Shown here: positions 33,290 through 42,395 of the stretch, one piece after another
Layout: every line of letters starts with the position of its first letter
Numbering within the stretch: the first letter of the stretch is position 1
Origin: Pseudomonas sp. Marseille-Q3773
GTDB lineage: Bacteria; Pseudomonadota; Gammaproteobacteria; Pseudomonadales; Pseudomonadaceae
Reading direction: 5' to 3'
DNA length: 64,000 bases
Assembly (NCBI RefSeq): GCF_916618955.1
Contig: NZ_OU745390.1
Span: 1,612,001-1,676,000 of the forward strand
The notes under the pieces: model-generated
What the model was told of the DNA's origin: nothing
Databases searched by the model: none
Seen by the model: only the letters and a program-made list of their open reading frames with translations
Program-made: the position numbers and the translations under genes

Positions 33290-34117
33290 GTGAACAAAGA
33301 TCGGGATACCGAATACAAGACTGTGCGGGGGCTGAGTCGCGGCCTGGCGCTGCTAAACGCTCTGAACCGGCTGGACGGGGGGGCCAGCTCAACACGCTTG
33401 GCCGAAATCACCGGCTTGCACCGCACCACTGTCAGGAGGTTGCTGGAGACCTTGCAGGACGAAGGGTACGTGCGGCGTAGCAACTCCGATGACAGCTTTC
33501 GTCTTTCGCTGAAAGTGCGCGAGCTGAGTGAAGGGTTCCGTGATGAACAATGGATATCGGCCGTTGCCGCGCCGTTGCTAGGCGATCTTCTACAACAAGT
33601 CGTGTGGCCAACTGATATCAGTACGCTGGACGTGGACGCGATGGTGGTGCGCGAAACAACGCATCGATTCAGCCGACTGTCTTTCCATCGTTCGATGGTT
33701 GGTCGGCGCCTACCGCTTTTACAGACTGCCACCGGACTGGCCTATCTGGCATTCTGTGAAGATGCGGAACGCGAGCAGATCCTGCAACTGCTTGGCGCCC
33801 GTGAGGGGGCCGAATACCGCCTCGCCCGCGACCGCCTGGCGCTTGACAACATCCTGCGCAAAGCCCGCCACCGCGGCTACGGTGAAAACTACATGGGCTG
33901 GAATCGCGAGGCCAATATCGCCTCGATTGCAGTGCCCCTCCACGATCACGACAATCGACGCCTGCTCGGTTGTGTTGGCTTGATCTACATCGCCAAGGCC
34001 ATGAGCATCGATCAGGCTGCCGAGCGCTACCTGCCCGCGCTCAAGGCATTTGCACAGCGGGTGCAGCAGGAACTGAAATCTGTGACATCGGTACCGTTGG
34101 GCGCAACCGGCGGATAA
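33290..34117 (+). CDS. mhpR: IclR-family activator of the mhp operon
   Basis: A 275-residue IclR protein. The winged helix is at about residues 14-75 (RGLALLNALNRLDGGASS, LAEITGLHRTTVRRLLETLQ), followed by the effector domain with the SIAVPLHDHDNRRLLGCVGLIYI core. It starts at GTG 33290 with AAGGG upstream. It is divergent from mhpA with a perfect palindrome between them. E. coli MhpR activates mhp genes with 3-(3-hydroxyphenyl)propionate or its diol; the same role is inferred here. Confidence 0.9.
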   Translation: MNKDRDTEYKTVRGLSRGLALLNALNRLDGGASSTRLAEITGLHRTTVRRLLETLQDEGYVRRSNSDDSFRLSLKVRELSEGFRDEQWISAVAAPLLGDLLQQVVWPTDISTLDVDAMVVRETTHRFSRLSFHRSMVGRRLPLLQTATGLAYLAFCEDAEREQILQLLGAREGAEYRLARDRLALDNILRKARHRGYGENYMGWNREANIASIAVPLHDHDNRRLLGCVGLIYIAKAMSIDQAAERYLPALKAFAQRVQQELKSVTSVPLGATGG

Positions 34118-34249
34118 ACAAAATCGATCCCTCGATAAGGATTTCCCAGAGGCGAAGCAGGACCTTTAAGGCTTACAGTTTTTCAAGCGCCGAAATCCGG
34201 CGTGGTGATCTTTGCCGGCCTATTCGTTGCCTGGCGAACTCGCACATAC

Positions 34250-34257
34250 AAGAACAA
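34250..34257 (+). promoter_or_regulatory. CA motif before galT
   Basis: AAGAACAA (context ACAAGAACAAAAGGTAG) matches AANAANAA and abuts the AAAGGT ribosome binding site of galT. Confidence 0.48.
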
Positions 34258-34270
34258 AAGGTAGCCTCCC

Positions 34271-35620
34271 ATGCTCAAGCCTGCTGTCGAACCTGCGATC
34301 GATGTCAAAGACTGGATCGACAATCGACCCATTTCTCCATACCAATGGCTCATACTGGCACTGTGCTTTCTGATCGTCCTGTTCGACGGTTTCGATGTCG
34401 CGGTCATGGGCTTCATCGCCCCCTCGCTCATGCAGGACTGGGGGTTGTCACGCGCGGCCTTCGGGCCGGTGATGAGTGCCGGCATGGTTGGCCTTGCCAT
34501 CGGCGCCCTGACTGCCGGCCCCTATGCCGACCGCCTGGGCCGCAAGAAAGTCTTGCTGATTGCTGTCAGCGGCTTCGCCCTGCTGAGCCTGGCCTGTGCA
34601 TTCGCCCGTACCCCCTATGAAATGGCCGCGCTGCGCCTGCTCACAGGTATTGCCCTGGGTGCGGCCATGCCCAACTGCACCACGCTGCTGGCGGAGTATC
34701 TCCCGGACCGCAGCCGCTCGCTGCTGATCACCATCATGTTCACCGGTTTCAACATGGGCTCGGGCCTGGGCGGTTTTCTTGCCGCCTGGCTGATCCCTCA
34801 ACATGGCTGGCAAGCGGTGCTGCTCGTTGGCGGACTTCTGCCGCTTGCCCTTGTGCCCCTGCTACTGTGGTTCTTGCCAGAATCCGCGCGTTTTCTGGCT
34901 GCACGCCAGGCACCGGCCCAGCAGATCGCTGCTGCCCTGGCCAAGCTTGGCGGGCGCTTCGCCAGCGATGCACGCTTTACCGTCAATGAGCCGGCGCGCC
35001 AGCACAAGGCTCCGGCCCGCCAGCTGTTCAGCGAGCGCTACCGATTCGGCACACTGGCCCTGTGGCTGACCTACTTCATGGGCCTGTTGGTCATCTACCT
35101 GACCATGGGCTGGCTGCCAACCCTGTTGCGCGATGGCGGGCTGTCGATCGAACGTGCCGCTACCATCACCGGCCTGTTCCAGATCGGTGGCACAGTGGGT
35201 GCCATCGTCGTCGGCTGGATCATGGACCGCCGTAACCCGAACCGAGTAATCGCCATCGCCTACGCACTTGGCGGCCTGTGCATCGTCTCGCTGGGCGCCC
35301 TGAGCCTGGAATCGAGCCTGCTGGTGCTGGGCGTGACTGCTGCCGGTTTCTGCATGAGTGGTGCACAGACCGGCCTCAATGCTTTCGCCCCGAGCTACTA
35401 CCCCACGGACTTCCGCGCCACGGGTGTAAGCTGGATGCTCGGTATCGGCCGTTTCGGCGCCATCTTCGGCTCCCTTATCGGTGGCGCTGTACTCAGCCTT
35501 GGCCTGGGTCTACCGCTGCTGTTCACCCTCCTCGGTCTGCCGGCTTTCGCCGCCGCCGTGGCGATCCTGGCCAATGGCCGCGCCCGGCGTCGTGTGACCG
35601 CAGCAGTGACCGCGCAGTAA
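34271..35620 (+). CDS. galT: gallate MFS transporter
   Basis: A 449-residue AAHS-family proton symporter. It has the family motif LFDGFDVAVMGFIAPSLMQDWGL, the loop GPYADRLGRKK, and LLTGIALGAAMPNCTTLLAEY. About 12 membrane segments are visible. It is the first gene of a complete gallate cluster and matches GalT of P. putida in type and position. It imports gallate across the inner membrane. There are 22 bp to galA, so they share a message. Confidence 0.9.
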   Translation: MLKPAVEPAIDVKDWIDNRPISPYQWLILALCFLIVLFDGFDVAVMGFIAPSLMQDWGLSRAAFGPVMSAGMVGLAIGALTAGPYADRLGRKKVLLIAVSGFALLSLACAFARTPYEMAALRLLTGIALGAAMPNCTTLLAEYLPDRSRSLLITIMFTGFNMGSGLGGFLAAWLIPQHGWQAVLLVGGLLPLALVPLLLWFLPESARFLAARQAPAQQIAAALAKLGGRFASDARFTVNEPARQHKAPARQLFSERYRFGTLALWLTYFMGLLVIYLTMGWLPTLLRDGGLSIERAATITGLFQIGGTVGAIVVGWIMDRRNPNRVIAIAYALGGLCIVSLGALSLESSLLVLGVTAAGFCMSGAQTGLNAFAPSYYPTDFRATGVSWMLGIGRFGAIFGSLIGGAVLSLGLGLPLLFTLLGLPAFAAAVAILANGRARRRVTAAVTAQ

Positions 35621-35642
35621 CCCGTAACAGAGGAACATTCGC

Positions 35643-36905
35643 ATGGCTCGCATTATTGGTGGTCTGGCCGTTTCCCATACCCCTACCATCGGCTTTGCCG
35701 TAGACCACGACAAACAGGAAGAGGCCGCCTGGGCCCCGATCTTCCAAAGCTTCGAGCCGATCCGTGTGTGGCTGGAGGAAAAACAGCCGGACGTGCTGTT
35801 CTACATCTTCAACGACCATATCACGTCGTTCTTCTTCGACCACTACAGCGCGTTCACCCTGGGCGTTGACGACCAGTATGGCGTGGCCGACGAAGGCGGT
35901 AACCCGCGTGACTTGCCGCCTGTTGGCGGCCATGCCGCACTGTCGCGGCACATCGGCCAGAGCCTGATGGCTGATGAGTTCGACATGAGCTTCTTCCGCG
36001 ACAAGCCGCTGGACCATGGGTTCTTCTCGCCAATGTCGGCATTGCTGCCGTGCGACGAAGGCTGGCCGGTACAGATTGTGCCGCTGCAGGTGGGTGTGTT
36101 GCAGCTGCCGATCCCCACGGCACGGCGCTGCTACAAGCTCGGCCAGGCCCTGCGCCGCGCCATCGAGAGCTACCCTGAGGACCTCAAGGTGGCCATCGTC
36201 GCCACCGGCGGCGTCTCGCACCAGGTGCACGGCGAGCGTTGCGGTTTCAACAACCCGCAGTGGGATGCGCAGTTCCTCGACCTGCTGGTAGACGACCCGC
36301 AGCGGCTCACCGAAATGACCTTGGCCGAATACGCGACACTCGGTGGCATGGAAGGCGCCGAAGTCATTACCTGGCTGATCATGCGTGGCGCCCTGTCGGG
36401 CAATGTCGAGCGCAAGCATCAAAGCTACTATCTGCCGTCGATGACTGGTATTGCCACTCTGCTTCTGGAGAACCGCGACCAGGCCCTGCCGGCGCCAGTC
36501 AACGAACGCCACCGCCAGCACATGGAGCACCAGCTGGCGGGGGCGGAGCTGCTCGAGGGTACCTATCCCTACACGCTGGAGCGCAGTGCCAAGGGCTACC
36601 GGCTGAACAAGTTCCTGCATCGCCTGATCGAGCCACAATGGCGCCAGCGCTTTCTGGCCGAGCCCGAGGCGTTGTACCGCGAGGCGGGCCTGACTGACGA
36701 GGAAAGCGACCTGCTGCGCCGTCGTGACTGGCGCGGGCTGATCCATTACGGAGTGATTTTCTTCGTTCTGGAAAAGCTCGGCGCAGTGTTGGGTGTGTCA
36801 AACCTGGACATCTACGCCGCCATGCGCGGCCAGAGCATCGATGACTTCATGAAAACGCGTAACCAACAAGTCCGTTACTCGGTGGCCGGCAAGGCCAGCA
36901 ACTGA
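35643..36905 (+). CDS. galA: gallate dioxygenase
   Basis: A 420-residue extradiol enzyme that fuses a LigB-like catalytic domain (about 1-280) with a LigA-like C-terminal domain (about 290-420), the layout of GalA. The Fe(II) site is expected at His12 (SHTPTIGF) and the His of FNDHITSFF. SVGGVSHQ-type and LDHGFFSPM segments are present. It cleaves gallate to the 4-oxalomesaconate tautomer. AGAGGA lies before the ATG. A strong hairpin follows the stop. Confidence 0.94.
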   Translation: MARIIGGLAVSHTPTIGFAVDHDKQEEAAWAPIFQSFEPIRVWLEEKQPDVLFYIFNDHITSFFFDHYSAFTLGVDDQYGVADEGGNPRDLPPVGGHAALSRHIGQSLMADEFDMSFFRDKPLDHGFFSPMSALLPCDEGWPVQIVPLQVGVLQLPIPTARRCYKLGQALRRAIESYPEDLKVAIVATGGVSHQVHGERCGFNNPQWDAQFLDLLVDDPQRLTEMTLAEYATLGGMEGAEVITWLIMRGALSGNVERKHQSYYLPSMTGIATLLLENRDQALPAPVNERHRQHMEHQLAGAELLEGTYPYTLERSAKGYRLNKFLHRLIEPQWRQRFLAEPEALYREAGLTDEESDLLRRRDWRGLIHYGVIFFVLEKLGAVLGVSNLDIYAAMRGQSIDDFMKTRNQQVRYSVAGKASN

Positions 36906-36916
36906 TCATGCAATAA

Positions 36917-36943
36917 CGTCCTGGGCCAGCCCGGCCCAGGACG
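36917..36943 (+). terminator. hairpin terminator or attenuator after galA
   Basis: CGTCCTGGGCC-agccc-GGCCCAGGACG is a perfect 11-bp stem with a five-base loop, 12 bases past the galA stop. It is followed by CTTCAGC rather than a T-run, so termination may be partial. It separates galTA from galP. Confidence 0.6.
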
Positions 36944-37124
36944 CTTCAGCAATACCGAATTCCACAATAACGTTAAAAAGACGGAATCCGCCCCATGCCC
37001 CGATACTCCCCGCCTCCTGCCTGACCGCATAGCGGCGCCGCCCGGCGTCGTCACCCCGCATCCTGTTTCAACCTGCCCAGCGTCGGTCCGCCGCTGGCGG
37101 GCAGCGCTTTGCCCAACATTGGAG

Positions 37125-37132
37125 AACAAAAA
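37125..37132 (+). promoter_or_regulatory. CA motif at the galP start
   Basis: AACAAAAA lies between the GGAG ribosome binding site and the ATG at 37135. It matches AANAANAA and is placed to block initiation when bound by Hfq/Crc. Confidence 0.48.
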
Positions 37133-37134
37133 TA

Positions 37135-38382
37135 ATGAAATCCCGTACGCTGTACCCAATAGTACCTACCCTCGCCCTGGCGACCAGCCTGCCCCTGGCT
37201 GCGTCGGCCGACGGCTTCATCGACGATGCCAAAGCCGGACTGACGCTGCGCAACTTCTACATGAACCGCGACTACACTGGCACCGCCAGCCAGGGCAAGG
37301 CAGAGGAATGGACCCAGAGTTTCATCCTTGATTTCAAGTCGGGCTTCACCCCCGGTCTAGTCGGTTTCGGCGTCGACGTCCTTGGGCTGTACAGCATCAA
37401 GCTCGATGGTGGCAAAGGCACCGCGGGCACGCAATTACTGCCGGTCCACGATGACGGGAGTCCGGCGGACGACTTCGGGCGCACGGCGGTCGCTGGCAAG
37501 ATGCGCATTTCCAGAACCGAACTGAAAGTCGGCGAGTGGTCGCCAGTATTGCCCATCCTGCGTGCCGACGATGGTCGTTCGCTGCCGCAAACCTTCCAAG
37601 GTGCGCAGGTCACCTCCAACGAACTGACAGGGCTCACCCTTTACGGCGGCCAGTTCCGCCAGAACAGCCCGCGCAACGACGCCAGCATGCAGGACATGAG
37701 CCTGTTCACCCGCACCGCGTATACGTCCGACCGGTTCGACTTCGCCGGCGGTGAATACCGCTTCAACCAGGAGCGGACCCTCGTCGGCGCCTGGTACGCC
37801 CAGCTTGAGGACATCTACCAGCAACGCTACCTGCAGGTACAGCATCAGCAACCGCTGGGCGACTGGGTGCTGGGCGCCAACCTTGGCTATTTCTGGGGTG
37901 AGGACGCTGGCAACGCCAAAGCCGGTGAGCTGGACAACCGCACCGCCTCCGGCCTGTTCTCCGCGAAGATCGGGGGCAACACCTTCTATGTCGGTTTGCA
38001 GAAGGTCATGGGTGACGACGAGTGGTTCCGCGTCAATGGCGCCAGCGGCGGTACCTTGGCCAACGATGCCTTCGGCTCCAGCTATGAAAGCGCACAGGAG
38101 CGCTCGTGGCAGGTGCGCCACGACTTCAACTTCGTGGTCCTCGGTATTCCCGGCCTGACATTGATGAACCGCTACATCCACGGCGACAATGTGCACAACG
38201 CCAGCACCCGCGACGGCACCGAGTGGGGCCGCGAAAGCGAACTGGCCTACGTGATCCAGTCCGGACCGCTGAAGTCGCTCAACGTCAAATGGCGCAACTC
38301 CAGCCAGCGACGCAACTGGGGCAGCACCAACAGCTTCGACGAAAACCGGCTGATTGTCAGTTATCCGCTGAATCTGCTGTAA
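37135..38382 (+). CDS. galP: OprD-family porin for gallate
   Basis: A 415-residue outer-membrane porin with a signal peptide (about 1-24, ending ASA). OprD constants include FIDDAKAGLTLRNFYMNRDY, EWTQSFILDFKSGFTPG and GKMRISRTELKVGEW. The C-terminus LIVSYPLNLL is slightly atypical, as the last residue is Leu rather than Phe. Its place in the gal cluster marks it as GalP. Upstream (36944-37134) there is ample room for its own promoter. Confidence 0.88.
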   Translation: MKSRTLYPIVPTLALATSLPLAASADGFIDDAKAGLTLRNFYMNRDYTGTASQGKAEEWTQSFILDFKSGFTPGLVGFGVDVLGLYSIKLDGGKGTAGTQLLPVHDDGSPADDFGRTAVAGKMRISRTELKVGEWSPVLPILRADDGRSLPQTFQGAQVTSNELTGLTLYGGQFRQNSPRNDASMQDMSLFTRTAYTSDRFDFAGGEYRFNQERTLVGAWYAQLEDIYQQRYLQVQHQQPLGDWVLGANLGYFWGEDAGNAKAGELDNRTASGLFSAKIGGNTFYVGLQKVMGDDEWFRVNGASGGTLANDAFGSSYESAQERSWQVRHDFNFVVLGIPGLTLMNRYIHGDNVHNASTRDGTEWGRESELAYVIQSGPLKSLNVKWRNSSQRRNWGSTNSFDENRLIVSYPLNLL

Positions 38383-38388
38383 GGCGCT

Positions 38389-39591
38389 TCAGAGGGCATT
38401 GGCCTGCTCGACGATCACTTCGCGAATGCAGGCCATCAGTGCAGCCGCCACGGGGGACTGCAGGCATCCAACGCGTTGCATCAGGCCAATGGCGCGCTCC
38501 GTGCCGTGAAGCGCCAATGGCAGTCGTTGCAGTTCACCGGTGACGATCTCGTGGCCCAATTGATGCGCGGAAACGGCAGCAACCATGTCCGAGTTCAGCA
38601 GCAGCCCCCGGATAACCGCGAGATCGCCCGTCTCCACCACTGGCCACGGTGCCGCCAGGCCCGCTGCGGCAAAGCAGCTGTCGAGTTGGGCGCGCGCCGG
38701 CGAGCCGGCCCTTGGCAACACCCAGCGTGCTTCCCTCATGTTGACCAGTGCAACAGGCTTGCCCAGCATCGGATGCCCGCGCCGCGTCAACAGGACCATC
38801 TCCTCGGTAATGAGCGGCTCGCTGGTCAAGTCAGTGGCATAGTCGCTGGGCCGCAGCGCGCCCAGCACAAAGTCGACATCGCCCGCCCGCAATTCGGTCG
38901 CCAGGAGGTCGAAGGGGCTTTCGTTGGTGAGCACCCGAACCTGCGGGTGCGCGCAGGTGAGGCGCAAGATGGCTTCGGGCAGAATGCGTGAGCGGCCCAG
39001 TGGGAGCGCACCTACGTGGACCACACCACGCAATGTGCCCTGCATGGCGCTCAAATCAGTTTCAATCTGGCGCAGCTCGTTCAATGCCCGGCGAATGGCA
39101 AACAAAATCTCCTGGCTCGCACGGGTTGGCTGCAGACCCCGGGGTGTACGTTCAAACAGCGTCTGGCCACATCCCCCCTCGAGTACCTTCAATGCCGTAC
39201 TGATCGCCGGCTGGCTCAAGCCAAAGTGGCGAGCCACGGACTGCATGTGGCGGGCCTCATATAACTTCACGAAGATTTCCAGACGACGTGCCTGGAACAG
39301 GTAGATGGGTTCTGTCTTGGGAAGGCCAAGCAACATCGGTACGCTGTCCAGCTCCGCCAGGACGCGTCGAGCCCTCGGCAGTATGGCCGCTCCGTAGGCT
39401 GTCAGGAGCATGCCATTGGCGTGACGTTCGAACATTGGCGCGTTCAGACGCGCCTCAAGCTCCGAAATAGCCCGGGTAACAACCGATTGAGCGCGATAAA
39501 GCTGCTCTGAAGCGCGAGAAACGCTACCGATATCTGCGACTTTTACAAAGGCGCGAATCTGCATGAGATTCGGCAGTTCTGCAACATTCAT
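38389..39591 (-). CDS. galR: LysR-family regulator with two HTH domains
   Basis: A 400-residue protein, about 100 residues longer than a normal LysR. The extra length is a second LysR-type DNA-binding domain. HTH 1 is at about 9-67 (SRASEQLYRAQSVVTRAISELE, LFERHANG-like MFERHANG). HTH 2 is at about 101-160 (QSVARHFGLSQPAISTALKVLE, LFERTPRG). One effector domain follows. It is divergent from galB and convergent with galP, seven bases apart, in the position of GalR of P. putida, which activates gal genes with gallate. Confidence 0.87.
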   Translation of the reverse strand: MNVAELPNLMQIRAFVKVADIGSVSRASEQLYRAQSVVTRAISELEARLNAPMFERHANGMLLTAYGAAILPRARRVLAELDSVPMLLGLPKTEPIYLFQARRLEIFVKLYEARHMQSVARHFGLSQPAISTALKVLEGGCGQTLFERTPRGLQPTRASQEILFAIRRALNELRQIETDLSAMQGTLRGVVHVGALPLGRSRILPEAILRLTCAHPQVRVLTNESPFDLLATELRAGDVDFVLGALRPSDYATDLTSEPLITEEMVLLTRRGHPMLGKPVALVNMREARWVLPRAGSPARAQLDSCFAAAGLAAPWPVVETGDLAVIRGLLLNSDMVAAVSAHQLGHEIVTGELQRLPLALHGTERAIGLMQRVGCLQSPVAAALMACIREVIVEQANAL

Positions 39592-39627
39592 GGCGTTTGA
39601 GCTGCATTCAGGTCATTACGACGACTA

Positions 39628-39652
39628 TGCCAAGTGCTGGTCCTGCATGGCA
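39628..39652. promoter_or_regulatory. possible GalR site between galR and galB
   Basis: An inverted repeat TGCCA-N15-TGGCA in the 156-bp divergent region. Its size and place suit a LysR-type activator, but it is short and only one copy is seen. Confidence 0.3.
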
Positions 39653-39747
39653 ATAAATAAAACGTATAGGTCTCTAACCTCAACGCATTGGTGCGTATCG
39701 GTACCCGATGACATCCTGCAACTACCCCCACGCAGGAGCCAAACACA

Positions 39748-40482
39748 ATGAATTCCTCACAAAAAACCGCCTTGGTGGTCAGCGCCCACTCCGCCGATTT
39801 CGTCTGGCGCGCCGGTGGCGCCATCGCCCTGCACGCCGAGCAAGGCTATGCCGTGCACGTAGTCTGCCTGTCGTTCGGTGAGCGTGGCGAATCGGCCAAA
39901 CTGTGGCGCAAAGGCGAGATGACCGAAACCAAGGTCAAGGACGCGCGACGCGAGGAGGCCCTGGCGGCCGCCGAGATTCTTGGCGCGAGCGTTGAATTCT
40001 TCGACATCGGCGACTATCCGATGCGCGCTGACAAGGACACCCTGTTCCGCCTGGCCGATGTCTACCGTCGAGTACAGCCGGAATTTGTGCTCAGCCACTC
40101 GCTGAAAGACCCGTACAACTACGATCACCCATTGGCCATGAACCTGGCCCAGGAAGCACGCATCATCGCTCAAGCCGAAGGCTACAAGCCCGGTGAAAAG
40201 ATCGTTGGCGCCCCGCCAGTATATGCGTTCGAACCGCACCAGCCAGAGCAGTGCGAATGGCGCCCGGATACATTCCTCGACATCACCCCGGTGTGGGACA
40301 AAAAGTACGCCGCCATCCAGTGCATGGCTGGCCAGGAACACCTGTGGGAATACTACACCCGTGTCGCCCTGCAGCGTGGCGTACAGGCCAAGCGTAACGT
40401 CGGCATCACCAGCGCCCGCAACATCATCTACGCCGAAGGCTTGCAGAGCGTGTTCCCGCGCGTGACGGAGAACCTGGCATGA
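39748..40482 (+). CDS. galB: 4-oxalomesaconate hydratase
   Basis: A 244-residue zinc enzyme of the PIG-L/LmbE fold. The N-terminal metal motif is [15 protein letters not shown] (His-x2-Asp type) and [18 protein letters not shown] supplies the second His. It hydrates the 4-oxalomesaconate tautomer to 4-carboxy-4-hydroxy-2-oxoadipate. It is not homologous to LigJ, the same-step enzyme of sphingomonads. CAGGAG lies before the ATG, and the stop overlaps galC (ATGA). Confidence 0.93.
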   Translation: MNSSQKTALVVSAHSADFVWRAGGAIALHAEQGYAVHVVCLSFGERGESAKLWRKGEMTETKVKDARREEALAAAEILGASVEFFDIGDYPMRADKDTLFRLADVYRRVQPEFVLSHSLKDPYNYDHPLAMNLAQEARIIAQAEGYKPGEKIVGAPPVYAFEPHQPEQCEWRPDTFLDITPVWDKKYAAIQCMAGQEHLWEYYTRVALQRGVQAKRNVGITSARNIIYAEGLQSVFPRVTENLA

Positions 40483-41195
40483 GCACATTGATTGGCAAGA
40501 CCGGCATCGTTGTCCGTAATATCCCTCGAACCGATGCCCAGGTAGTCGACGCTCTGGGTCGCCTTGGTGTGGCGACCATCCACGAAGCGCAGGGCCGCAA
40601 AGGGCTCTTGAACCACGGCGTGCGGCCCATCCAGCAGGGCGTGGCGGTAGCCGGCAATGCCGTCACCGTTCTGGTCGCGCCGGGTGACAACTGGATGTTC
40701 CATGTTGCCGTGGAGCAGTGCCGTCCTGGTGACATCCTGGTTGTCGCGCCAAGCTCTGCTTGCAGCGATGGTTATTTCGGCGACCTGCTGGCGACCTCGC
40801 TGCAGGCGCACGGCGTACGCGGCCTGATCATCGACGCGGGCATCCGTGACAGTCATACGCTGCGGGAAATGCGCTTCCCGGTGTGGTCGAAGGCGGTCAA
40901 TGCCCAAGGCACGGTCAAGGAAGTGCTTGGCTCGGTCAACCTGCCACTGGTGTGCGCCGGCCAACTGGTCAACGCCGGTGATATTGTCATCGCCGACGAT
41001 GACGGTGTGGTCGTGGTTCGCCACGACGAAGCGCAGGCAGTATTGGCCGCCGCTACCCAGCGTGGCGAACTCGAAGAGCACAAGCGTCAACGTCTGGCAA
41101 CCGGCGAACTGGGCCTGGACATCTATGAGATGCGTCCGCGCCTGGCTGCCAAAGGCTTGCGTTACTTCGATTCGATCGCCGACCTGGACGCCTGA
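40479..41195 (+). CDS. galC: 4-carboxy-4-hydroxy-2-oxoadipate aldolase
   Basis: A 238-residue RraA-fold class II aldolase. It has [27 protein letters not shown] and IIDAGIRDS, the Asp-Arg metal and substrate motif of CHA/HMG aldolases. It splits the substrate into pyruvate and oxaloacetate. A second RraA-fold protein is encoded at 47.2 kb. It overlaps galB by four bases and ends two bases before galD. Confidence 0.93.
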   Translation: MSTLIGKTGIVVRNIPRTDAQVVDALGRLGVATIHEAQGRKGLLNHGVRPIQQGVAVAGNAVTVLVAPGDNWMFHVAVEQCRPGDILVVAPSSACSDGYFGDLLATSLQAHGVRGLIIDAGIRDSHTLREMRFPVWSKAVNAQGTVKEVLGSVNLPLVCAGQLVNAGDIVIADDDGVVVVRHDEAQAVLAAATQRGELEEHKRQRLATGELGLDIYEMRPRLAAKGLRYFDSIADLDA

Positions 41196-41197
41196 CC

Positions 41198-42280
41198 ATG
41201 GCCCAGACCCGCATACCTTGCATGCTGATGCGCGGCGGCACGTCAAAGGGCGCCTACTTCCTGCGTGACGATCTGCCTGAACCTGGCCCGCTGCGTGATC
41301 GCGTGCTGCTGGCGGTAATGGGCTCGCCTGATGCGCGACAAATCGACGGGATCGGCGGCGCCGATTCGCTGACGAGCAAAGTCGCCATCATCAGCCCGTC
41401 AAAACGCGATGATGCCGATGTCGATTATCTGTTCGCCCAGGTGCTGGTTGACGAAGCGCGGGTCGACTACGGCCAGAACTGCGGCAACATACTGGCCGGG
41501 GTCGGGCCATTCGCGATCGAGCGTGGCCTGGTCGCGCCCAGCGGGACGGCAACGCCGGTGCGTATCTTCATGGAAAACACCGGCCAGCTGGCGGTCGCGC
41601 AGGTACCGACCTCCCACGGTGAGGTGGAGTATGCCGGGGATACCCGCATCGATGGTGTTCCGGGGCAGGCTTCAGCGCTGGTCGTGACGTTCGCCGACGT
41701 CGCCGGCTCGAGTTGCGGCTCGCTGCTACCCACCGGTAACCCACGTGACCTGGTCGACGGTATCGAAGTCACCTGTATCGACAACGGCATGCCGGTGGTG
41801 GTGCTGCGTGCCGAAGACCTGGGCGTGACGGGCTACGAGTCGTGTGCAGCGCTGGAGGCAGACAGTGCACTCAAGGCGCGGCTGGAAAATATCCGGCTGC
41901 AACTGGGGCCCCGCATGAACCTGGGCGACGTGCGCCAACGCAACGTGCCGAAAATGTGCCTGGTTTCGCCGCCGCGCAACGGCGGTAGCGTCAACACCCG
42001 CTCCTTCATCCCGCATCGCTGCCATGCCTCCATCGGCGTATTCGGCGCGGTGAGTGTTGCCACTGCCTGCCTGATCGACGGCTCGGTCGTACAGCCTGTG
42101 GCAAGGGTCACTGGCGGAGCGCAGCAGCGACTTGCAGTCGAGCATCCCTGTGGCGAGTTCACAGTGGAAGTAAGCCTGGAAAATGGCCAGCTCGGCGGCT
42201 GCGGCCTGGTACGAACCGCCCGCCTGCTGTTCGATGGTTACGTGTGCATCGCTCACTCAATCTGGACCGGTCCCGCGTAG
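41198..42280 (+). CDS. galD: 4-oxalomesaconate tautomerase
   Basis: A 360-residue PrpF-family isomerase. It has IPCMLMRGGTSKGAYF at the N-terminus, QNCGNILAGVGPFA in the first domain and PRNGGSVNTRSFIPHRCHASIGVFGAVS in the second. It interconverts the keto and enol forms of 4-oxalomesaconate so that GalB can act. It is the last gene of the cluster, two bases after galC. Confidence 0.93.
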   Translation: MAQTRIPCMLMRGGTSKGAYFLRDDLPEPGPLRDRVLLAVMGSPDARQIDGIGGADSLTSKVAIISPSKRDDADVDYLFAQVLVDEARVDYGQNCGNILAGVGPFAIERGLVAPSGTATPVRIFMENTGQLAVAQVPTSHGEVEYAGDTRIDGVPGQASALVVTFADVAGSSCGSLLPTGNPRDLVDGIEVTCIDNGMPVVVLRAEDLGVTGYESCAALEADSALKARLENIRLQLGPRMNLGDVRQRNVPKMCLVSPPRNGGSVNTRSFIPHRCHASIGVFGAVSVATACLIDGSVVQPVARVTGGAQQRLAVEHPCGEFTVEVSLENGQLGGCGLVRTARLLFDGYVCIAHSIWTGPA

Positions 42281-42312
42281 CAGCTGCTCGGGAATGTAAG
42301 CAAGACGTAAAT

Positions 42313-42331
42313 GCGAGTGATAAGCAGCATC
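42313..42331. promoter_or_regulatory. Fur-box-like site
   Basis: The 19 bases starting GCGAGTGATAAGC match 13 of 19 positions of the GATAATGATAATCATTATC consensus, including the central GATAA. It lies 65 bp upstream of the iron ABC operon, between galD and the binding-protein gene. Confidence 0.5.
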
Positions 42332-42395
42332 ACTTGTGCGTATGATCTGTTTTAGCTTGCCTCTCCCGAGTAGAACCAGATCCGTCGGAATAATC

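Noticed and set aside
34188..34202. CGCCG-AAATC-CGGCG hairpin between mhpR and galT as a terminator
   Set aside because: The stem is only five pairs and no T-run follows on the plus strand; too weak to list.
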